In this document: positions 1 to 5,743 of the stretch, piece by piece
Numbering within the stretch: the first letter of the stretch is position 1
Layout of the letters: the number at the start of each line of letters is the position of its first letter
Made by a program: the position numbers and the translations under genes
Notes under the pieces: model-generated
The model's input: the letters and a program-made list of their open reading frames with translations, nothing else
Database searches by the model: none
Told to the model about the DNA's origin: nothing
Assembly: GCA_937941245.1 (NCBI GenBank)
Contig: CALDYC010000033.1
Location: 1-34,507 of the forward strand
From: an uncultured Acidimicrobiales bacterium
GTDB lineage: Bacteria > Actinomycetota > Acidimicrobiia > Acidimicrobiales > UBA10347
Direction: 5' to 3'
Length of the DNA: 34,507 bases

Positions 1-366
1 CACGATGGGTTGGGTGTTGACCGCATTGAAGGTGGCGTCATAGGTGATGACGCTCCATACACCGCCAATCCTGCGGGTGCCGACGAGCAAGTTGGTCACG
101 GGGTCGAATGCCAGTGAGTTGGCGTAGCCGCCGCCATTGCCCACCTCGTTGAAGATGAACTGGCCGGGGTTGGCCGGATCGGGAATGATCTCGTACAGGC
201 GGCCGTTTTGCATGATGTAGGGCGTGCCATCACATGCGAATGGCACTGGTCCCTGAGCGCCAGCTTCGGTTGGGACTCCGGCTAGCACAAGTGCTGTCGC
301 TACGACGGCGAGGGCCACGATTGACGCGACAACGCGGCGCGTCAACGAACGCGGAACTACTGACAT
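1..366 (-). CDS. Secreted protein, N-terminal part (runs off left edge)
   Basis: The minus frame is open from an ATG at 366 to base 1, giving the first 122 residues of a longer protein. Residues 1-37 are a clear Sec signal peptide: basic start (PRSLTRR), a long Ala/Val/Leu core and a cleavage region around EAGAQG. The mature part begins with an FACDGTPYIMQNGRLYEI-like stretch, followed by Gly-rich text (NEVGNGGGYANSLAFDP) and a VWSVITYDATFN segment. This resembles the start of secreted beta-propeller-like proteins of the DUF6923 type. That family label is inferred from general resemblance; the secretion call is seen directly. No Shine-Dalgarno sequence is obvious. A small hairpin (CACAC-CCA-GTGTG, 378-390) lies just upstream of the start. 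Function is unknown. Confidence 0.75.
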   Translation of the reverse strand, partial: MSVVPRSLTRRVVASIVALAVVATALVLAGVPTEAGAQGPVPFACDGTPYIMQNGRLYEIIPDPANPGQFIFNEVGNGGGYANSLAFDPVTNLLVGTRRIGGVWSVITYDATFNAVNTQPIV

Positions 367-511
367 GGTGGGGCTCACACACCCAGTGTGCTCGGATAGT
401 GCGGCTTGGGTGGGGTTTTCCACAGAAATTATTGGATGGGCAATTGTGCCTAACCGGATACCTCGTTGTTTGAGGCTTTGATCGTCTAACGCCTGGTAGC
501 GGTTGCCTGAG

Positions 512-1744
512 TCATCGATTCTTGGAAATCCCAAATCCCGCCATCGTCTGATATGCGCCAACGAGTTGTGTGAGCTCTTCAACCGTTGCCACGTCGTCAA
601 GTTTGCTGAACCCAGCGGGAGCGCGCTCTTCAACCAGGTCGATAACGCGTTCGGGTCCGCCTACACGGTTGGCTTTCGCGATTTCAGTCGTCATGGGTCG
701 TCGTATCGCCTCGTACCGAGCGAGTGCATTGGACGGGTCATGGACCGCCAGCTGCTCGGCGAGGCAAGCCGCGTCGAGAATGGCTTGGCTTGCGCCATTG
801 GAGCCGACTGGATACATCGGGTGAGCTGCGTCGCCCAGCAACGTCACCCGACCGTGGGTCCAGCGAGTCAGTGGTTCGCGATCACACATCGGGTAGACGA
901 AGTTCTGTTCGGTTGCGGCGATGATTCCGGCGATGTCGACCTCGGGCAGTGTGAACACGCCGTCGACATGGCCCATGACCTCATCGATCGAGCCGTGCAT
1001 TGACCAGTCATCGCGGGTCGGAGGCGGGGTAGTGCCATCGCCGACCTGGGCACACACGACCCAGTTCATGAGTGTTCGGGCACGGTCTTTTGGATCGCGA
1101 AAGATGGGATACAGCACAAGCTTTGCGCTCATGCCCCCGGCGATGATCATCGTGTGTCCGTCGGCAAACGGTTCCCACATGGTGGCCCCCCGCCACATCA
1201 ACACCCCGTTCCACGACGGAGGGCCCTCGTTGCCGTGGTAGTGCTTCCTGACCGTTGAGTGAATGCCGTCTGCCCCGACAAGCAGGTCGCCATCGAACGA
1301 CGTTTCGCCGTCGGCGGTTGCCACACTCGCGCTGACACCGCTGTCGGCTTGTTCAAACGAGATCAATCGATGCCCACGCTTGATTGCCGTGTCGCCGAGC
1401 CGGTTGGCAGCGGTGTCATGCAACAGGCGATGTAACTTGCCACGGTGGATCGAGAACTGCGGCATGTCGTGGCCAGCATCGAGACCCCGTGCTTGACTCA
1501 AGATGTTTTGCCCGCGAGCGGTCTTGTACACCAGCCGACTCGTCCTGATGCCGATCTTGTCGATCTCGTCGAGCAACCCAAGCTCGGCCAGCACCCCAAT
1601 GGCGTGGGGTAACGTGTTGATACCGACGCCGAGTTCGCCAGTTTTCGACGATTGCTCGAAGACGGTTGCGTCAATGCCGCGGGCATGCAGCGTCAGGGCT
1701 GTAACCAACCCGCCGATACCGCCGCCAGCGACCAGAACCCTCAT
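512..1744 (-). CDS. FAD-dependent aromatic-ring-type monooxygenase
   Basis: This 410-residue protein is a group A flavoprotein monooxygenase (salicylate/3-hydroxybenzoate hydroxylase type, FAD_binding_3). It should hydroxylate an aromatic or heterocyclic acid using NAD(P)H and O2. The Rossmann GxGxxG is at G7-G12, with the ribose-binding Glu at E30. The DG motif (GADGIHSTVR) is near residues 158-166, and the GD motif (LLGDAAHPMYPVGSNG) near 302-317, so all three signatures of the class are intact. The ATG at 1744 is preceded by GAGGA nine bases upstream, and an in-frame stop at 1757-1759 rules out a longer start. The gene is divergent from the Ldh-family reductase at 1998. The shared upstream region holds a 15-bp tandem repeat array. 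Substrate cannot be read from sequence; a ring-hydroxylating step in N-methyl-heterocycle breakdown is one guess from context. Confidence 0.9.
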   Translation of the reverse strand: MRVLVAGGGIGGLVTALTLHARGIDATVFEQSSKTGELGVGINTLPHAIGVLAELGLLDEIDKIGIRTSRLVYKTARGQNILSQARGLDAGHDMPQFSIHRGKLHRLLHDTAANRLGDTAIKRGHRLISFEQADSGVSASVATADGETSFDGDLLVGADGIHSTVRKHYHGNEGPPSWNGVLMWRGATMWEPFADGHTMIIAGGMSAKLVLYPIFRDPKDRARTLMNWVVCAQVGDGTTPPPTRDDWSMHGSIDEVMGHVDGVFTLPEVDIAGIIAATEQNFVYPMCDREPLTRWTHGRVTLLGDAAHPMYPVGSNGASQAILDAACLAEQLAVHDPSNALARYEAIRRPMTTEIAKANRVGGPERVIDLVEERAPAGFSKLDDVATVEELTQLVGAYQTMAGFGISKNR

Positions 1745-1760
1745 CGCACTACGTCCTCAG

Positions 1761-1838
1761 TTTCTCGGTGTTCAATTTCTCGGTGTTCAACTTCTTCTCG
1801 GTGTTCAACTTCTCGGTGTTCAACTTCTCGGTGCTCAG
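1761..1838. repeat. 15-bp tandem repeat array between divergent promoters
   Basis: Five near-identical copies of CTTCTCGGTGTTCAA lie head to tail at about 1761-1775, 1776-1790, 1794-1808, 1809-1823 and 1824-1838. A CTT insertion sits before the third copy, and the last copy is diverged. They occupy the space between the divergent monooxygenase (start 1744) and Ldh-family reductase (start 1998), immediately upstream of the monooxygenase ribosome binding site. In one plus frame they would read as FSVFN repeats, but nothing else supports coding. They may be slippage products or a protein-binding array. Confidence 0.85.
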
Positions 1839-1997
1839 TTGCTCGGATCGCCAGTTCGACCTTCGGTCCCCAGTGTGCAGAACCGCCCGTCACCGGTCAA
1901 GTTGCGCGATGAGGCCCGGCACAACCACGGCGGTGAGCGACGATGCTGACCGCATCACCCCGATCGCAACGACTAACCCGGAGCAGGAGACAATCCC

Positions 1998-2993
1998 ATG
2001 GACACCACAACGGTCGCGCTCGATGACATCGAGACAGCAACGCGTAACGCTCTCGTAGCCCATGGTGCAACGGACCGGATCGCCGGACTGGTTGCGCACG
2101 CGGTACGCACCGCCGAAGCCAAGGGCAACAAGATTTGCGGTCTGTACTACCTCGACAGCTATTGCACCCAACTGCGAACCGGACGAGTCGATGGAACCGC
2201 CACGCCGGTGGTGCGCCATGATCGGGCTTCTTCGGTGACCGTCGACGCGGCATTCGGATTCGCTCAGAGCGCGTTCGAAGCCGGGTTCGACACTGCTGTC
2301 GGTGCCGCTCGAGAGAACGGAACCTGCGGGTTCGCAATTGCGCACGCACACACCTGCACATCGCTTGGCTACTTCACTGAACAACTTGCCGAAGCTGGCC
2401 TGATCGCGCTTGGCGCAACCAATGCGACACCGCGTGTCGCTCCGACCGGCGGGTCGACCCCGGTGCTCGGGACCAATCCAGTGGCCTTCGCCGTCCCACG
2501 AGTCGGTGGGGGCGTCGCGTTTCAATTCGACTTCAGCACCAGCGCGGTTGCCCTTGGCAAGATCACCATGGCGGCTGCCGCTGGCGACTCAATCCCGCTG
2601 GGCTGGGCACTCGATGAACATGGTGAACCAACAACCGATCCCTCCGAAGCGCTCAAGGGTTCCCTCGTGTCAGCCGGCGGTTACAAGGGTTACGGGCTCG
2701 GGCTCATGGTCGAGGTTTTGGCCTCGGCGCTGACCGGATCGCTTGCGAGCGCGGACCTTGAGCCGCTCAAGGCCCCCGAGGGCGGGCCACACAACCTGGG
2801 GCAGTTCTATGTGCTCATCGATCCCGCTGCCTTTAGCGGCAACGCGTTCGCCCCGGCCGTGAATCAGCTCGCCGAGCGCGTCAACGAACAACAAGGAGCT
2901 CGCATGCCCGGCGCCGCAGCAATATTGCCCGACTCGGTACAGGTTGAAGATCATGTGTGGGCTGCCACTTTGGCGCTGGCGGCCGTTGACTAG
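1998..2993 (+). CDS. Ldh-family NAD(P)H oxidoreductase (imine / 2-keto acid reductase)
   Basis: This 331-residue protein belongs to the malate/L-lactate dehydrogenase family (YlbC/DpkA fold). The family includes delta-1-piperideine-2-carboxylate reductase, which also forms N-methyl amino acids from keto acids. Supporting stretches are VDGTATPVV near residue 65, FAQSAFEAG near 88, the LGTNP cofactor loop at 157-161, and GGYKGYGLGLMVEVL near the C-terminus. A good ribosome binding site (GGAGCAGGAG) precedes the ATG at 1998. Oddity: where family members usually have the catalytic S-H-G, this protein has I-C-G around C47. H116 and H118 lie in the HTCTSLGYF segment instead. It converges on the LysR gene with only 3 bp between stop codons. 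The substrate is unknown; the neighbouring sarcosine-oxidase operon suggests an N-methylated or cyclic imino acid. Confidence 0.85.
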   Translation: MDTTTVALDDIETATRNALVAHGATDRIAGLVAHAVRTAEAKGNKICGLYYLDSYCTQLRTGRVDGTATPVVRHDRASSVTVDAAFGFAQSAFEAGFDTAVGAARENGTCGFAIAHAHTCTSLGYFTEQLAEAGLIALGATNATPRVAPTGGSTPVLGTNPVAFAVPRVGGGVAFQFDFSTSAVALGKITMAAAAGDSIPLGWALDEHGEPTTDPSEALKGSLVSAGGYKGYGLGLMVEVLASALTGSLASADLEPLKAPEGGPHNLGQFYVLIDPAAFSGNAFAPAVNQLAERVNEQQGARMPGAAAILPDSVQVEDHVWAATLALAAVD

Positions 2994-2996
2994 CCG

Positions 2997-3905
2997 CTAG
3001 CAGCGTGCCGAGGCCAGTTCGTCGACAACCTTGATCACTCGTTCGACCAGCGGTGACCGATCATCGCTGCGACGCAGCAGCACCAATGCGGTTCGCGCTA
3101 TCGGTTCGCGAAGTCCGACGTAGCTCAGCGAGGGCGGACGGAACGAACGCACGCTTGCGGGTACGACAGCGACCCCCTCGCCTGCGGCCACTAAGCCCAA
3201 GATGGCGGTGTACTCCGTTGCCTCAAGCGTCGGCTCATACGCGGCTCCAATCGAAGCAAACAGTGCGCCGAGTTCCGCGTGCAGCGTGGGCGACACGGTG
3301 CGGTCGAACCCGATCAATCGGTCACCCCGCAGCGTCGTTAACGACGTCGTCTTCTGGCGGCTACGCGGGTCGTCGTCATTGACTGCGAGCAGAAGGGGCT
3401 CGTTCATGATGGCGGTCGCCGCGAGATCCCCAGCTGGTTGAGTCCGCGCAATGCCGAGGTCAATCGTGCGCCGTTCCAGTTCGGTGGCCTGCTGGTCAGA
3501 GGACAAACTACGCAGCTCATAGCGGACGTTTGGCCACCGGTTGCGGTGCTCCCGGATCAGTCTTGGCAGGACGTCATAGCTCGCCGAATCAACAAACCCG
3601 ATGCGTAAGACGCCGCCTTCGCCCTTTCGCAGAGTCTGGGCAGAACGGTGTAACGCCTGAGCCCGGGCGACCACATCAAAGGCGTCGTCGTAGAGATGTC
3701 GACCCGCTGACGTCAGGCTTACCCGTCGGGTGCTTCGCTCGAAAAGCGTCACGCCGAGATCCTTCTCAAGCACTCGAATCTGCTGGCTGAGCGGTGGCTG
3801 GGCCATGTTCAAACGATCGGCGGCGCGCCCGAAATGGAGTTCCTCTGCAACGGCCACGAAATAGGTCAGCCGTCGCAAGCTGAGTTCGCCGTGACCGGCA
3901 CTCAT
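2997..3905 (-). CDS. LysR-family transcriptional regulator
   Basis: I chose the ATG at 3905, which gives 302 residues, the usual LysR length. An upstream ATG at 4028 would add 41 residues without homology and run through the likely promoter. The N-terminal winged helix-turn-helix is textbook: LSLRRLTYFVAVAEELHFGRAA, then LNMAQPPLSQQIRVLEKDLG and LFERSTRRVSLTSAG. The C-terminal two thirds is the periplasmic-binding-like effector domain, starting with LRIGFVDSAS. It is divergent from soxB and convergent with the Ldh-family gene. The usual LysR arrangement makes the soxBDAG operon its likely target, and an inverted repeat at 3936-3958 is a candidate site. The inducer is unknown. Confidence 0.93.
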   Translation of the reverse strand: MSAGHGELSLRRLTYFVAVAEELHFGRAADRLNMAQPPLSQQIRVLEKDLGVTLFERSTRRVSLTSAGRHLYDDAFDVVARAQALHRSAQTLRKGEGGVLRIGFVDSASYDVLPRLIREHRNRWPNVRYELRSLSSDQQATELERRTIDLGIARTQPAGDLAATAIMNEPLLLAVNDDDPRSRQKTTSLTTLRGDRLIGFDRTVSPTLHAELGALFASIGAAYEPTLEATEYTAILGLVAAGEGVAVVPASVRSFRPPSLSYVGLREPIARTALVLLRRSDDRSPLVERVIKVVDELASARC

Positions 3906-3935
3906 GTCGACGAGTTCGCGCTCATATCGAAAGAC

Positions 3936-3958
3936 TATCAGTGCATACCAGATTGATA
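3936..3958. promoter_or_regulatory. Candidate LysR operator between lysR and soxB
   Basis: An imperfect inverted repeat, TATCA (3936-3940) and TGATA (3954-3958) with 13 bases between, sits in the 134-bp gap between the LysR gene and soxB. The position and AT-rich dyad fit LysR binding sites, which commonly contain T-N11-A within a short dyad. TTGATA at 3953-3958 could also serve as a -35-like element reading toward soxB, with a weak TAATAG-like -10 downstream. This is based on pattern and location only. Confidence 0.35.
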
Positions 3959-4039
3959 CTTCACCGGATCGAGTGATGGTAATAGGATCGCGAAATCGCA
4001 TCTCGACCAAATCCCGTCCGCGTTGCACCCGCTGGTCTC

Positions 4040-5368
4040 GTGGCCCGCGCCAAGGCTGCTGCAGCCGGCGTCAATCCCAAGGCCAAAGCATCGGCGAAGT
4101 ACTCTGCGTTTGGTTTGATCTCACGAGGAGCAACGAACACGAGCTGGCCACGCGTCTGGCGTGACGTTCCGCTGAAGAAGACCTACGACGTGGTCATCGT
4201 CGGCGGAGGCGTGCACGGCCTGGCTTGCGCCTACTACCTAGCCGCGAACCACGGGATTACGAACGTCGCCGTACTCGACAAGGCCGATCTCGGAAGCGGA
4301 GGGTCAGGGCGCAATACCGCCATCGTTCGATCGAATTACTTGACCCCAGAAGGCGTCGCGTTTTACGACCGGTCGCTCGATCTCTACAACACCATGGCGG
4401 TTGATCTGAACATCAACGTCATGTTTTCGCGACGCGGCCACATGACCCTGGCACATACCGACTCGGCGTTACGGACCATGCGCTGGCGCGCTGAAGTCAA
4501 CAAACTGCAAGACATCGACTCGAGCGTGATCGACCCATCAGAGGTCAAAAAGCTTGCACCGAGCCTGGATGTTTCTGACCACGCTCGGTATCCGATCGTC
4601 GGAGCGCTCTATCACCCCCCGGGCGGAACCATCCGTCACGATGCTGTCGTCTGGGGCTACGCCCGCGCCGCAGACCATCATGGCGTTGAAATGCATCAAA
4701 AGACTGAAGTGCTCGACATCGTGGTCGAGGGCGGAACCGGCCCCGAGGGCAAGGGTGCAGGTGGCAAAGTCACCGGCGTGCGCACCAGCCGAGGCGACAT
4801 CAGCGCACCCATCGTCATCAACTGCACGGCCGGTTGGGCAACCCTGATTTCGGACATGGCCGGCGTCAGCCTGCCGATCTCGACCCGCCCGTTGCAGGCG
4901 GCGGTCACAGAGCCAGTCAAGGTGTTTTTGCCAACGGTCGTCGTCTCGGGATCGCTGCACGTCTATGTCAGTCAAACCGACCGTGGCGAACTTGTCTTTG
5001 GCGCTTCGGTCGACCCATTCAATACGTACAACATTCGAGGGTCGTTGGAGTTCACCGAGGAATTGGCAGGCCACGTACTCGAGCTCATGCCCGGCATCTC
5101 GCGCATGCGTCTGTTGCGACAATGGTCAGGCCTGTGCGACATGACGCCCGACTACTCACCGGTCATGGGCATCACTCCTGTCGACGGATTTTTGTGCGAT
5201 GTCGGCTGGGGAACCTACGGATTCAAGGCCGGACCAGTCAGCGGCGAGCAGATGGCCGCCGCTATCGCAACCGGACAGACACCGACACTGATCGAGCCGT
5301 TCTCGCTCTCACGCTTTGCCAAAGGTGACTTGGTTGGCGAAAAGGGCGCTGCGGCGGTCGGGCACTAG
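4040..5368 (+). CDS. soxB: Sarcosine oxidase, beta subunit
   Basis: This is the catalytic flavoprotein subunit of heterotetrameric sarcosine oxidase, which oxidatively demethylates N-methylglycine or a related secondary amine. The dinucleotide-binding motif is VVIVGGGVHGLACAYYLA at about 51-68. H200 in GGTIRHDAVVWGYA corresponds to the His that covalently carries FMN in this family. GRNTAIVRSNYL (about 90-101), the HVYVSQTDRGELVFGA block and the closing GAAAVGH also match known SoxB proteins. The only usable start is GTG at 4040, 442 residues; an in-frame stop lies at 3983. There is no Shine-Dalgarno sequence, so a leaderless message is possible. It is the first gene of an operon in which soxD follows after 8 bases. 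Confidence 0.95.
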   Translation: MARAKAAAAGVNPKAKASAKYSAFGLISRGATNTSWPRVWRDVPLKKTYDVVIVGGGVHGLACAYYLAANHGITNVAVLDKADLGSGGSGRNTAIVRSNYLTPEGVAFYDRSLDLYNTMAVDLNINVMFSRRGHMTLAHTDSALRTMRWRAEVNKLQDIDSSVIDPSEVKKLAPSLDVSDHARYPIVGALYHPPGGTIRHDAVVWGYARAADHHGVEMHQKTEVLDIVVEGGTGPEGKGAGGKVTGVRTSRGDISAPIVINCTAGWATLISDMAGVSLPISTRPLQAAVTEPVKVFLPTVVVSGSLHVYVSQTDRGELVFGASVDPFNTYNIRGSLEFTEELAGHVLELMPGISRMRLLRQWSGLCDMTPDYSPVMGITPVDGFLCDVGWGTYGFKAGPVSGEQMAAAIATGQTPTLIEPFSLSRFAKGDLVGEKGAAAVGH

Positions 5369-5376
5369 GACGAAAC

Positions 5377-5649
5377 ATGCTGCTGGTTCCTTGCCCCAAC
5401 TGTGGGCCCCGCAACGCTGCTGACATGCGATATGTCGGTGAGTCCGGGCCCCGTCCCGACCCAAACACCGCTACCCCCGCGCAGTGGCGTGACTACCTCT
5501 ATACCGAACGAAACCCCGCTGGGCTGTTGCGCGAAACCTGGTACTGCCGGTCGGGGTGTCGCACCTTCTTCGTCGTTGAACGCGACACCACAAACAACCA
5601 GTTCGTGCATGGTCCGACCCGAGTTACCAAGCTCGGCGGCAAAGCATGA
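5377..5649 (+). CDS. soxD: Sarcosine oxidase, delta subunit (zinc-binding)
   Basis: This small 90-residue subunit holds the structural zinc of the heterotetrameric enzyme. The CPNCG knuckle supplies C6 and C9. The distal pair lies in WYCRSGCRTFF, C57 and C61. In the SoxD proteins I know, the third ligand is His (W-x-H-x3-C), so this looks like a Cys4 site rather than Cys3His. AGGA lies six bases before the ATG. The 3' end is the first copy of a 47-bp tandem repeat, and the stop codon overlaps an ATG in ATGA (5646-5649). That ATG does not begin soxA; it begins a 16-codon micro-ORF. Confidence 0.93.
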   Translation: MLLVPCPNCGPRNAADMRYVGESGPRPDPNTATPAQWRDYLYTERNPAGLLRETWYCRSGCRTFFVVERDTTNNQFVHGPTRVTKLGGKA

Positions 5650-5696
5650 CCACGAACAGTCCGACCCGAGTCAGCAAGCTTGGCGGCACAGCATGA
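5646..5696 (+). CDS. 16-residue micro-ORF 1 in soxD-soxA coupling chain
   Basis: The ATG at 5646 overlaps the soxD stop (ATGA). It opens MTTNSPTRVSKLGGTA and stops at 5694-5696, which again overlaps the next ATG. The peptide is a frame-shifted repeat of the SoxD tail. It may have no function of its own; its role, if any, would be to hand terminating ribosomes on toward soxA. The reading frame is certain; translation is inferred. Confidence 0.45.
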   Translation: MTTNSPTRVSKLGGTA

Positions 5697-5743
5697 CCAG
5701 GAACAGTCCGACCCGAGTCAGCAAGCTTGGCGGCACAGCATGA
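5693..5743 (+). CDS. 16-residue micro-ORF 2 in soxD-soxA coupling chain
   Basis: The ATG at 5693 overlaps the stop of micro-ORF 1. It encodes MTRNSPTRVSKLGGTA and ends with TGA at 5741-5743, overlapping the soxA ATG at 5740. It differs from micro-ORF 1 by one residue. Together they form a relay of stop/start overlaps: soxD, micro-ORF 1, micro-ORF 2, soxA. Expression is inferred only from this arrangement. Confidence 0.45.
   Translation: MTRNSPTRVSKLGGTA

Noticed and set aside
503-1003. Plus-strand 166-residue frame across the monooxygenase gene
   Set aside because: It is antisense to a protein with all flavin monooxygenase motifs and has no recognisable domain or ribosome binding site.
1768-2058. 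Plus-strand frame reading FSVFN repeats
   Set aside because: It is a by-product of the 15-bp tandem repeat; the rest has no homology and overlaps the start of the Ldh-family gene.
3906-4028. Longer N-terminus for the LysR gene
   Set aside because: It adds 41 residues before the normal LysR start and would occupy the likely operator and promoter.
5680-5739. Upstream start for soxA at 5680
   Set aside because: The extra 20 residues are translated repeat sequence. The ATG at 5740 matches the family N-terminus and the ATGA coupling.
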